This document shows, piece after piece, positions 14,225 to 21,421 of a stretch of DNA of 35,776 nucleotides. This DNA comes from DATAWZ01 sp036266975. GTDB lineage: Bacteria > Actinomycetota > Thermoleophilia > Solirubrobacterales > Solirubrobacteraceae. Position 1 is the first letter of the stretch, and each line of letters begins with the position of its first letter. The DNA lies in the NCBI GenBank assembly GCA_036266975.1, contig DATAWZ010000021.1:1-35776 (forward strand), given 5' to 3'. Below the pieces are notes generated by a model. The model made no database searches and was not told the origin of the DNA. It worked only from the letters and a program-made list of their open reading frames with translations. Made by a program: the position numbers and the translations under genes.

Positions 14225-15262
14225 TCAGCCGATCTTGCCGCTCGGGAGCGACGCGGAGAGGACGATCGGCCCGGGATGGGTCGGATGGTTCGAGGTCTCC
14301 CGCGTGACGATCACCTGGTGGTACTTACTGGCCGTGGAGGGCAGGTAGGCCGCGACCGGGCTCAGCTTGCCGTTGCCGGTGACCTTGCCGGCGAAGCCCA
14401 GCGGATAGGCGCTGCTGGACGAGTTGTACAGCCACACCGCGTAGGCGAAGCCGCTGGTCGCCGGGAGTCCCTGGCCGACGAGGGCCAGCGCCTGCTGTGA
14501 GCCCTGGCGCGAGATGATCGCCGCGCCCTTGGCGCTGCTGCCGCTGGGGCCAACCAGGGTGAGCTGGGCCTCGACCTGCGGGCTCGAGGCCGGCGTCGTG
14601 CTCGTCGACGTCGACGTCGACGTCGAGGTCGTGGCCGGCGTCGAGGTGGTGGTCGACGTCGTCGTCGAGGCCGGCGTGCTCGCGGCTGGGGTGCTCGTGC
14701 TCGGGGTGCTCGTGGCGGTGGACGGCGTGCCCGTGTTCGAGCTGCTGCTGCTGCTCCCGCCGCCGACGCCGACGACCACGAAGACGACGATCGCGGCGAC
14801 CGCGACCCCCAGGGCACCGAGCATCAGCGCGCCGCCCAGCCGGGAGCTGCGCTGCTGGCGCTCCTCGGCCTCGCCGCGCTCCTGCAGCGCCTGGAAGGCC
14901 TGCTCGACCTCGCGTCCCTCCGTGGGGACCTCCGGGAGCGAATCGCCGGCGAGCGGGCGCAGCTCGGCGGCGACGATTCGGGCCCAGGCCCGGGCCGTGT
15001 CCGAGGCGGCGAGCTCGTGCCGGGTGGCCTCGCGCTCGGAGGCGGTCTGCTGGCCGAGCAGGTAGTCGGCGATCTCCTCGCGCAGCTCCTCGTCCAGGGC
15101 CCCGATCGGTCCGAGGGCGTCCAGGGCCGCGTAGGCGCGGTTGGCCACGACCGCCTCGTTGATGCGCAGCAGCGCGGCCACGTCCCCGTAGGACTTGCCT
15201 TGGCGGAGGACCAGCGAGAGAACGGCCCGCTGGTCGGCGGGAAGGTTGTCGAGCTGGCTCAC
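14225..15262 (-). CDS. Sigma-region-4-like HTH / transmembrane / RskA-like fusion
   Basis: This 345-residue protein starts at GTG 15262. Residues 1-50 resemble sigma-70 region 4 (LDNLPADQRAVLSLVLRQGKSYGDVAALLRINEAVVANRAYAALDAL). Residues 52-105 are helical and resemble the cytosolic arm of an anti-sigma factor without zinc ligands. One TM helix spans about 144-167, followed by a Ser/Thr/Pro-rich linker of about 60 residues. The extracytoplasmic end (SGFAYAVWLYNSSSS...VIVTRETSNHPTHPGPIVLSASL) resembles the RskA C-terminal domain. This looks like a membrane-anchored one-component regulator with its DNA- or RNA-polymerase-binding helix inside and a sensor outside. The role is inferred; the signal is unknown. 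Confidence 0.75.
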   Translation of the reverse strand: MSQLDNLPADQRAVLSLVLRQGKSYGDVAALLRINEAVVANRAYAALDALGPIGALDEELREEIADYLLGQQTASEREATRHELAASDTARAWARIVAAELRPLAGDSLPEVPTEGREVEQAFQALQERGEAEERQQRSSRLGGALMLGALGVAVAAIVVFVVVGVGGGSSSSSSNTGTPSTATSTPSTSTPAASTPASTTTSTTTSTPATTSTSTSTSTSTTPASSPQVEAQLTLVGPSGSSAKGAAIISRQGSQQALALVGQGLPATSGFAYAVWLYNSSSSAYPLGFAGKVTGNGKLSPVAAYLPSTASKYHQVIVTRETSNHPTHPGPIVLSASLPSGKIG

Positions 15263-15325
15263 GGTCGCGCGGAAGGGTAGTGGGTTTCGTCGCTCGTCTC
15301 GCCGCGCCTCGATAGGGTGCCAGGC

Positions 15326-15745
15326 GTGGCGGACCCTCCGACGACGCAGGAGCTCAACACGATCATGGCGGGCTTCGATCGCCTGTACGGGCTCCAGCTG
15401 GTCCAGTCGTCGGCCGAGCTCGTCCGCGCCCGGGTCGAGGTCCGTGCGGAGGTGCTCCAGCCCGCCGGGCTGGTCCACGGCGGCGTGTACGCGTCGATCG
15501 CCGAGTCGGTCGCCTCGCTGGGCACGCACCTGGGCGTGGCCAGCCAGAACCTGGCCGTGATGGGCCTGGGCAACAGCACGAGCTTCCTGCGCCCGATCAC
15601 CGCCGGAACGATCCACGCGCTCGCCCAGCGCCGGCACCGCGGCCGCACCACCTGGCTGTGGGACGTCGAGTTCACCGACGACGCCGGCCACCTGTGCGCG
15701 GTGTCGCGGATGACGATCGCCGTGCGCCCGCCGCGGACCGCGTAG
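15326..15745 (+). CDS. PaaI-type hotdog thioesterase
   Basis: GTG 15326 is preferred (139 residues) over GTG 15317, which overlaps the TAGGGT box at 15313-15318. The hotdog signature is clear: LQPAGLVHGGVYASIAESVASLGTH (HGG motif with the following acidic Glu on the helix) and LGNSTSFLRPITAGTIHALAQRRHRGRTTWLWDVEFTDDAGHLCAVSRMTIAV. Such enzymes hydrolyse acyl-CoA thioesters, often phenylacetyl- or hydroxybenzoyl-CoA types; the substrate is not determinable. It is divergent from the HTH-TM-RskA protein. Confidence 0.88.
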   Translation: MADPPTTQELNTIMAGFDRLYGLQLVQSSAELVRARVEVRAEVLQPAGLVHGGVYASIAESVASLGTHLGVASQNLAVMGLGNSTSFLRPITAGTIHALAQRRHRGRTTWLWDVEFTDDAGHLCAVSRMTIAVRPPRTA

Positions 15746-15885
15746 CGTCGCTGGCGATCCTCGAGTCGCACGGAAGGCGGATCTGGCTCGACGGCTCGCT
15801 GCGCGCGGGGAGGAGCGTGTGCGTCGGTCTGCCCCTGACCGCCGGCCAGCCTCGCGGAACGTCAATTCCTCCCTCGCGCACGCGC

Positions 15886-15915
15886 GTGGGAGTGGGAGTG
15901 GGAGTGGGCGTGGGC
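15886..15915. repeat. Five-unit hexamer repeat (GTGGGA)3(GTGGGC)2
   Basis: A short perfect 6-bp tandem repeat lies in the 255-nt non-coding gap between the thioesterase stop and the WS/DGAT stop. Both frames crossing it give only low-complexity peptides (HSHSHS or PTPTPT), and I see no gene there. Confidence 0.7.
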
Positions 15916-16000
15916 GCCCGCGGCGGGCACGACGAGCGTGACCTGCGACCTGGCGGGCCGAGGGCCGTCGCGTTGGGCGCGAGCAGGCAGCGGCCGCGGT

Positions 16001-17407
16001 TCAGCGCCGCCGGCGCGGGCGGCGCACCCCGGCGGCGAGCCGCAGCGCGTCGATGGCCTGCTCGAGCTCCCGGGCGAGCCGGTCGAGCGTGGGCAGCGCA
16101 TCGAAGTCGCCAAGCAGGCTGAACCCGAGCTGGCCGTCGTAGGAGATGACCGAGACGGCGAGCGCCTGTCGCGGCGGGAGCGGCACGACCGGGTACAGCC
16201 GCGTCATCCGCCGGCCCATCAGGTACAGCGGCTGCTGGGGGCCGGGCACGTTGGTGATCACCAGGTCCCCCGCCCGCCGGCGCGACTGAAGGCGGGCGAC
16301 CTGGGTGAGGATCGTCGGCGGGGCGAAGTCCTCCAGGTCGGTGAGCTCCTGGGCGCCGAGCGCCGGTCGCCCGGGGTTGGCGTGGTCCATCGCCTCGACG
16401 ATCGCGCGGTGCGTGCGCTCGGCCTCGCTCTCGTAAACCGGGAGCAGCACCGACACGGGCGCGACGCGATGCCCGAGGGCGGCGGCCTCGGGGTCGGCAC
16501 CGACCGCGACGGGGACCATGGCCGGCAGCGCAAGCGCACCGGTGTCGTGTCCCTGGCTGCGCAGCCAGGCGCCCAGGGCCAGGCTGACCGCGCTGAGCAC
16601 CACGTCGTTGAGCGTGCCCCCGAGCAGGTCCTTGATCGCCTTGAACGTCTCGAGCTCGGCGTCGACCCAGCACAGCCGCCGATGGGGGCCGACCTCGACC
16701 GCCAGCGGCGAGGCGTTCGGAGCGCCGTCCGCTCCCGGCCGCAGCGACGTCAGGGGGCGGCCGAGCTGGCCGGCGACCCGCAGCGGGGTGCGAACGCCCG
16801 CCCGCACGCCGCGCATGAACTCGCCCGGGACCGTCGCGCGCTCCACGAGCGCGTCGGCGAGCAGCCGGGCCGCCCGGGGAAGCGGCTCGGGCAGCCACGG
16901 GGTGAGCGGGGGAGAGACGCGCGCGCCCCGGGGATCGCGATCGAACAGGACGGTCCCGATGTCCACGCCGAACACACCGTCGACCACGGTGTGGTGGGTC
17001 TTGCCGATCAGCGCGAAGCGGTCCTCCGAGAGCCGGTCGATCAGCCACATCTCCCACAGCGGGCGCGAGCGGTCGAGCGGCTGGGAGAGCACCCGGCCGG
17101 CCAGGCGCCGCAGCTGCTCATCGCCACCCGGGCGCGGCAGCGCGGTGCTGCGGACGTGGTAGCTCGCGTTGAAGAACGGGTCGTCGGCCCAGGTCGGCCG
17201 CCCCTGCGAGAGCGGCACGAACGCGAGCCGCTGGCGGTAGCGCGGGACGAGGTGCAGCCGCCCCACGACGTGGTCGATCAGCTCCTCAACGGTCGGCGGG
17301 GAGCCTTCGAAGACGGCGAGCGAGGCGACGTGCAGGTGCGCGGGGCCGGCGTCCTCGCGGTGCAGGAACGAGGCATCCAGGGCGCTCAGGCGGTTCGGGT
17401 TGGCCAT
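16001..17407 (-). CDS. WS/DGAT-type wax ester synthase/diacylglycerol acyltransferase
   Basis: This 468-residue protein starts at ATG 17407 (MANPNRLSALDASFLHRED). The active-site motif is HHTVVDG (His138-Gly144), a variant of HHxxxDG with Thr after the second His. Other family blocks are PLDRSRPLWEMWLI, GTLNDVVLSAVSLALGAWL, MVPVAV, NVPGPQQPLYLMGRRMTRLYPVVPL and LAVSVISYDGQLGFSLLGD. These enzymes esterify diacylglycerol or fatty alcohols with acyl-CoA and build storage lipid in actinobacteria. The C-terminus ends RRPRRRR. The start is preceded by CAGAAT and no clear SD. The PaaI thioesterase nearby is also an acyl-CoA enzyme but is on the other strand. Confidence 0.92.
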   Translation of the reverse strand: MANPNRLSALDASFLHREDAGPAHLHVASLAVFEGSPPTVEELIDHVVGRLHLVPRYRQRLAFVPLSQGRPTWADDPFFNASYHVRSTALPRPGGDEQLRRLAGRVLSQPLDRSRPLWEMWLIDRLSEDRFALIGKTHHTVVDGVFGVDIGTVLFDRDPRGARVSPPLTPWLPEPLPRAARLLADALVERATVPGEFMRGVRAGVRTPLRVAGQLGRPLTSLRPGADGAPNASPLAVEVGPHRRLCWVDAELETFKAIKDLLGGTLNDVVLSAVSLALGAWLRSQGHDTGALALPAMVPVAVGADPEAAALGHRVAPVSVLLPVYESEAERTHRAIVEAMDHANPGRPALGAQELTDLEDFAPPTILTQVARLQSRRRAGDLVITNVPGPQQPLYLMGRRMTRLYPVVPLPPRQALAVSVISYDGQLGFSLLGDFDALPTLDRLARELEQAIDALRLAAGVRRPRRRR

Positions 17408-17520
17408 CGAGGGTCGATTCTGTCAGGGGGTCGATGCGGGCGCGAATCGCGGCCCAGGAGCGTGATCCACCCGGGATCGCGGGCTTTCCGGAGGCCGCTA
17501 TCACCGGACCTTCACGGCCG

Positions 17521-17546
17521 AGATGTGTGACGGTGGTCACACATCT
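17521..17546. promoter_or_regulatory. CRP-type operator (perfect 11-bp inverted repeat)
   Basis: AGATGTGTGAC (17521-17531) and GTCACACATCT (17536-17546) are perfect inverted repeats around GGTG. The core is TGTGA-N6-TCACA, the Crp/GlxR consensus. Its centre (17533.5) is about 41 bp upstream of the start predicted from the -10 at 17562-17567, the class II activation position. Confidence 0.75.
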
Positions 17547-17561
17547 GCCTCTTCACATGGC

Positions 17562-17567
17562 TAGACT
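17562..17567 (+). promoter_or_regulatory. -10 box (TAGACT) of the riboswitch transcript
   Basis: TAGACT lies directly upstream of the riboswitch. The -35 region is occupied by the right half of the CRP-type palindrome and has no TTGACA-like hexamer, as expected of an activator-dependent promoter. Confidence 0.55.
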
Positions 17568-17579
17568 GCGAACGGTTGT

Positions 17580-17758
17580 TCGACCTGCCGAGTCGTCTCC
17601 CATGAGAGCGGAGACGAGCGGGGGACCCATTGCCGGGAGTCACATTTCCCGGACGGGGCGAATCGGCCGCTGTTGCGGCCGTAGCTCTGGTGGGCTGCGT
17701 GGACATGGCCCACGCACCTCATCGCAGCGAGCCCGACAGCTAACCCCGTAGGCAGTGG
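17580..17758 (+). ncRNA. c-di-AMP riboswitch (ydaO/yuaA type)
   Basis: The leader contains the conserved ydaO blocks: GGGGGACCCATTGCCGGGAG, then CCCGGACGGGGCGAATC, a variable GC hairpin region, and the 3' block CCGACAGCTAACCCCGTAGG. CTGCC (17585-17589) can pair with GGCAG (17751-17755) to close P1. In actinobacteria this class precedes resuscitation-promoting factors, NlpC/P60 and RlpA-like cell-wall proteins and turns expression off when c-di-AMP is high. Here it ends about 8 nt before GGAGG and 21 nt before ATG 17780, so control could be by SD masking or termination. Identification is from sequence blocks, not from a covariance search. Confidence 0.85.
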
Positions 17759-17779
17759 AATTCAAGGAGGAACCTCACT

Positions 17780-18832
17780 ATGAGGTCGCACCCACGAGGG
17801 TGGCGAGCCCGGCTGCACGCCGGCGAGCCGAGCCCCTCGCCGCTACCGTCGCTGCCGCGAGCCGGACGGGCCGTTTGCGCCCTGGCCGCGGTGGGACTGA
17901 CTTACGCCGTGGCCGCTGAGGTGTCCGGCTCCGCACGAGCCGACGTCGCGCCCAGCGCGGACCCCGCCGTGGTCGACGCCCCGTCGCTCCCGGTGCACGT
18001 GAACCACACCGATCTGCGCTGGGGACAGGCGCTGGACGTCAGCGGCCGCGCCGCCGGCGGCCGCGCCGGGGACCCCGTCGAGATGCTCTACCGCTTCCAG
18101 GCCGGCCCGTGGTCGGTCGTGGGCAAGGGCGTGACCGGCTCGGGCGGGCGCTTTCGCCTGCGGACCCGGCTGCAGCGCTCCGGGCAGATCCGCGTGATCG
18201 CCGCGCCGGGAACCGGCACCGCGATCACCGCCTCGACCCTCGACACGCCGCTTTCGGGCGTGACGCCCGGGGGCCAGCGGGTGAACATCGCCGGCCACCT
18301 GATCCCGAGCTTCCGTGACCTGAACGTCCTCGAAGGCCAGCGGGCGACGGTGACCGGCGACCTGCAGCCCGCGATCGGCGGCCGGCGGGTCAACCTGCAG
18401 GTGCGCGGCTCGCGAGGCTGGCGCACGATCGGCCGCACCCGCACCAACCGGTCCGGGGGCTTCCGCATGCGCTACCGCAGCGACGGGCTGGGCAGCCACC
18501 TCGTGCGGCTGGACTTCTCCGGCGACTCGGTCAACGCGTATGCGCACCGGGTCCTCGGCTGGCTGAACACGTACCACCCCGCCGTGGCGTCCTACTACGA
18601 CCTGGACGGCACGACCGCGTGCGGCGAGCAGCTGAACGGCGGCACGCTCGGCGTGGCGAACCTGTCGCTGCCCTGCGGCACGATGGTCACCCTGCGCTAC
18701 GACGGCCGCTCGGTGCGGGTTCCGGTCATCGACCGCGGACCCTACGTCGGCGGTCGCGAGTACGACCTGACGGTCGCCACCAAGGAGGCCCTCGGCTTCG
18801 GCGACCTCGGGACCCTCTGGGCCACGGCCTGA
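17780..18832 (+). CDS. Secreted RlpA-like double-psi beta-barrel protein
   Basis: This 350-residue protein starts at ATG 17780 with GGAGG nine bases upstream. An Arg-rich N-terminus leads to a hydrophobic segment (AVCALAAVGLTYAVAAEVSG, about 31-50) acting as a signal or anchor. Two beta-rich repeats follow (about 70-165 and 167-255; GQRVNIAGHL..., GQRATVTGDLQPAIGGRRVNLQVRGSRGWRTIGRTRT), resembling bacterial Ig-like spacers. The C-terminal 80 residues are a DPBB/RlpA domain: ASYYDLDGTTACGEQLNGGTLGVANLSLPCGTMV and VPVIDRGPYVGGREYDLT, with the Asp-Arg-Gly-Pro-Tyr loop. RlpA-type enzymes cut peptidoglycan glycan strands. The riboswitch and CRP site upstream make it a signal-controlled wall-remodelling factor. 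Confidence 0.85.
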   Translation: MRSHPRGWRARLHAGEPSPSPLPSLPRAGRAVCALAAVGLTYAVAAEVSGSARADVAPSADPAVVDAPSLPVHVNHTDLRWGQALDVSGRAAGGRAGDPVEMLYRFQAGPWSVVGKGVTGSGGRFRLRTRLQRSGQIRVIAAPGTGTAITASTLDTPLSGVTPGGQRVNIAGHLIPSFRDLNVLEGQRATVTGDLQPAIGGRRVNLQVRGSRGWRTIGRTRTNRSGGFRMRYRSDGLGSHLVRLDFSGDSVNAYAHRVLGWLNTYHPAVASYYDLDGTTACGEQLNGGTLGVANLSLPCGTMVTLRYDGRSVRVPVIDRGPYVGGREYDLTVATKEALGFGDLGTLWATA

Positions 18833-18848
18833 CCAGGCTTCCTGCGTA

Positions 18849-18897
18849 GGGGTGTGACTAGGCGCTTGCGGTATGCGCAGGCGACGCGTCACACCCC
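18849..18897. terminator. Long bidirectional hairpin between convergent genes
   Basis: GGGGTGTGAC (18849-18858) pairs perfectly with GTCACACCCC (18888-18897). Inside, CGCTTGCG (18863-18870) can pair with CGCAGGCG (18876-18883) around GTATG. The right arm contains the stop codon of the lipoprotein gene. It likely terminates both convergent transcripts. Confidence 0.6.
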
Positions 18898-19506
18898 CGC
18901 GTGGGAACGCCGGCGCGAACTGAGACGATGCCGTCGCGGTTTGCGCGCGCGGTGCGGCAGCTCCTGCTCGAGCACCACGCGGGGGCTGCCGTTGCAGTCA
19001 ACGGCGTCGTAGCTGCCCTCCAGCGGCCGCTTGCCGCCGGTCAGGTAGTTCTGCGTGAACGCCGCCAGGCCGCCGGTGGAGTAGCTCTGGCTGGCCGGGC
19101 CCGCGGTGCGCAGCCCCGCGCGGGCGAGTGAGGCGCGCAACTCGGTGAGCAGCCCCTGCATGGTGCCGTTGAAGCTGCCGATGAGGATGAGCAACCGCCG
19201 GCCGGGGATCGGGATCGCGATCGCCGAGCTGCCGGCCGGGATCCGGACCGCCCGCCGGGCCGGCGCCAGGATCTCGGCGGTGTCGACGGTCAGGCCGGCC
19301 GGGACGGGCGGCAGCGCCACGCCCACGCCCACGCGCACCGCGGCCGGGCTCTGTGAGTGGGCGGCGATCTGGGCGATGCGCGCGCACGCGGCCGGATCGG
19401 AGACGGTCAACGTGACCGTGTGCTGCGTCGAGGAGCTACCGCAGCCGGCGATGGCGATCGCCGGGGCGAGCAGCAGCGCTCCGAGCAGTGCGCCGCGCCG
19501 GATCAA
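18889..19506 (-). CDS. Putative lipoprotein
   Basis: This 205-residue protein has a type II signal peptide and lipobox AIAGC (Cys22), so it is probably anchored on the outer face of the membrane. The mature part has a DPAACARIAQIAAHS segment, a short beta region and a final basic tail (HRARKPRRHRLSSRRRSHAGV). I do not recognise a domain. Its ATG (19504-19506) overlaps the stop of the phosphorylase gene (19503-19505), so it is translationally coupled to an enzyme of purine salvage. Why the two are linked is unclear. Confidence 0.7.
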   Translation of the reverse strand: MIRRGALLGALLLAPAIAIAGCGSSSTQHTVTLTVSDPAACARIAQIAAHSQSPAAVRVGVGVALPPVPAGLTVDTAEILAPARRAVRIPAGSSAIAIPIPGRRLLILIGSFNGTMQGLLTELRASLARAGLRTAGPASQSYSTGGLAAFTQNYLTGGKRPLEGSYDAVDCNGSPRVVLEQELPHRARKPRRHRLSSRRRSHAGV

Positions 19507-20297
19507 TCGAAGCGAAGCACGGTTCCGGTCGGGGCGGGCGCCGCGCCGTCCAGGCGGGCGCCGGCGGCCGGAATGACCGCCGCGAACGATTCGGTGCTCG
19601 CCGCGATGAGCCCGATCAGCTCGGCGACGGGCGTGGGCTCGGGCATCACGCCGTTGGCGTAGTCGGTGGCGTAGCCGAGCAGCGCGAACGGCAGCTCGAG
19701 CTCGCCGGCGAGCACGGTCTCCGGGCCGGCGGTCTGGCTGACCGCGCTCACGCCGCAGCCCGCGAGCATCGAGATCTCCGCGCGGGTGTTGAAGCGCGGC
19801 CCGTCGACGTGCCCGTAGCAGCCGCCGTCGCGGACCGGGCGCGCGGGGTCCCCGCCCGCCGCCCCCTCGAGCAACGCCCGGCGCAGCGGCGGTGAGAAGG
19901 GCGACTCAAAGACCCAGTGTCCACGCCCGGGCTGGCCGGCGGCGAAGACGCTGCACAGCTCGCCGCCGGGCAGGCGGTTGGCCAGGAAGTGCAGGTCGTC
20001 GAAGACGATCAGCGAGCCCAGCTCGATCGTGGGGTCGACCGCGCCGCAGACGGTGACCGCGAGGATCGCCTCCGCGCCGCGGTCGCGCAGCGCGAGCAGG
20101 TTGGCGCGGTGGTTGACGTGGCTGGACAGGCGAGCGTGTCCGGCGCCGTGGCGGGAGACGTGCACGACCTCCACGCCGGCGAGCGTGCCCTTGGTCAGCA
20201 GGCAGGCGCCGAACGGCGTGATGGCCTCCTCGCTGACCGCGTCACTCAGGCTCGGCAGCGCGTACGTGCCCGAGCCGGTGATGATTCCCACGCGCAT
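19503..20297 (-). CDS. MTA phosphorylase / purine nucleoside phosphorylase family
   Basis: This 264-residue enzyme of the PNP/MTAP family is read from ATG 20297. Motifs are MRVGIITGSGTY (phosphate loop), SRHGAGHARLSSHVNHRANLLAL, VTVCGAVDPTIELGSLIVFDDL, GPRFNTRAEI and GYATDYANG. MTA phosphorylases have the RHG..H..PxxVNYxAN block, which is matched here with SSHVNHRAN. The last block is TDYANG, where MTAP has TDYDCW, so the purine or 5'-substituent specificity may differ. It probably cleaves methylthioadenosine or another purine nucleoside with phosphate. It lies 28 nt after dinB and is coupled to the lipoprotein gene. Confidence 0.85.
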   Translation of the reverse strand: MRVGIITGSGTYALPSLSDAVSEEAITPFGACLLTKGTLAGVEVVHVSRHGAGHARLSSHVNHRANLLALRDRGAEAILAVTVCGAVDPTIELGSLIVFDDLHFLANRLPGGELCSVFAAGQPGRGHWVFESPFSPPLRRALLEGAAGGDPARPVRDGGCYGHVDGPRFNTRAEISMLAGCGVSAVSQTAGPETVLAGELELPFALLGYATDYANGVMPEPTPVAELIGLIAASTESFAAVIPAAGARLDGAAPAPTGTVLRFD

Positions 20298-20325
20298 CGA
20301 CGGCGGATGATGTCAAAGGGCGTGG

Positions 20326-21378
20326 TCAGAGCCCGAGGCTCAGCTGCGCCTCGGGCGCCGGGGCCTGGGCGTCGGCCACGAAGGTGCCGACGCGCACGCC
20401 GAGCAGCCGCACCGGACGCGCCGGGGCGTACGCGTCGAGCAGCTCGACGGCCAGGCGGGCGAGCTCGTCCGCGGCTGCGCACGGGCGCTCGAGCGTGCGC
20501 GCGCGGGTCACGGTCGTCCAGTCGTCCAGGCGCACCTTGATGGCGACGTTGCGCCCGCGCAGCCCGCGGCGCTCCAGGCGCTCGAACAGGTCGCGGGCGA
20601 GCCCGGAGAGGATCTCGCGCTGGCGCTGGGCGTCGGCGAGGTCGTAGTCGAAGGTGCGCTCGCTGGACTGGGACTTCAGCTCGCGGTCGAGGGTGAGCTC
20701 GGTCGCGCCGTGGAAGGCCGCCCGGGCCTGCAGGTGCGGGCCGGTGTTCTCGCCGAAGTGCGCCCGCAGCAGCGCCGGATCGGCCTCGCGCAGGGCGCGC
20801 AGGGTCGGCAGGCCGAGCGCGGCCAGGCGCTCGGTCGTCCTCGGACCGATCCCGGGTACGAGGCCGGGCGAGGCGTCGGCGAAGCGCTCGCACGCCTCCT
20901 CGCGGCTGAGCAGCACCAGGCCGGCGGGCTTCTCGAGGTCGCTGGCGACCTTGGCCACGAGCTTGTTGGGGCCGATCCCGACCGACGCCGACAGGCCCGT
21001 GCGCTCGCGGATGTCGGCGAGCAGGCGGCGCATGGCCGCCTTCGGCGCGACCAGCTCGCCGAGGTCCAGGTACCCCTCGTCCAGGCCGGCCTGCTCGACG
21101 AGCTCGATGTGCTCGCACACGATCGACCAGACGTCGGACGAGGCGCGCCGGTAGGCGTCGAAGTCGGGCGGGACGAGCACCGCGTCCGGGCACAGCCGCC
21201 GGGCGCGCGTCGTGGGCATCGCCGAGTGCACTCCGAAGGCGCGCGCCTCGTAGGTCGCGGTCGTCACCACCGCGCGCGGTCCGCTCCCGGACACGATCAC
21301 CGGGCGGCCGACGAGCTCGGGGCGGCGGCGCAGCTCGACGCTCGCATAGAAGGCGTCCAGATCCAAGTGGGCGATCAC
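20326..21378 (-). CDS. dinB: DNA polymerase IV (Y-family)
   Basis: GTG 21378 gives 350 residues starting IAHLDLDAFYASVE. Catalytic acids are Asp6/Asp8 in the first block and Asp-Glu in AGLDEGYLDL (family usual SIDEAYLD; Gly replaces Ala). The thumb HhH block is LVPGIGPRTTERLAALG. The little finger includes ERTFDYDL and NVAIKVRLDDWTTVTRARTL. The C-terminus QLSLGL matches the beta-clamp-binding peptide of E. coli Pol IV (QLVLGL). Pol IV performs error-prone translesion synthesis. The start is preceded by CACAAT and 8 nt with no SD, facing the divergent hydrolase promoter only 43 nt away. No LexA box was recognised. Confidence 0.93.
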   Translation of the reverse strand: MIAHLDLDAFYASVELRRRPELVGRPVIVSGSGPRAVVTTATYEARAFGVHSAMPTTRARRLCPDAVLVPPDFDAYRRASSDVWSIVCEHIELVEQAGLDEGYLDLGELVAPKAAMRRLLADIRERTGLSASVGIGPNKLVAKVASDLEKPAGLVLLSREEACERFADASPGLVPGIGPRTTERLAALGLPTLRALREADPALLRAHFGENTGPHLQARAAFHGATELTLDRELKSQSSERTFDYDLADAQRQREILSGLARDLFERLERRGLRGRNVAIKVRLDDWTTVTRARTLERPCAAADELARLAVELLDAYAPARPVRLLGVRVGTFVADAQAPAPEAQLSLGL

Positions 21379-21421
21379 GCCTGGACATTGTGCGGGGGCG
21401 CGCGGCGGTAACGTGCCGCCC

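Noticed and set aside
14600..14720. GTCGAC-rich and GTCGTC-rich microsatellite-like stretch
   Set aside because: It encodes the Ser/Thr-rich linker of the membrane regulator and needs no other explanation.
15862..16113. His-rich minus ORF (HSHSHSH)
   Set aside because: Produced by a hexamer DNA repeat and overlapping the WS/DGAT 3' end; no start signal.
18849..18897. TGTGAC ... GTCACA resembling a second CRP site
   Set aside because: Half-sites are about 30 bp apart, far beyond the N6 spacing, and form the stem of a convergent terminator.
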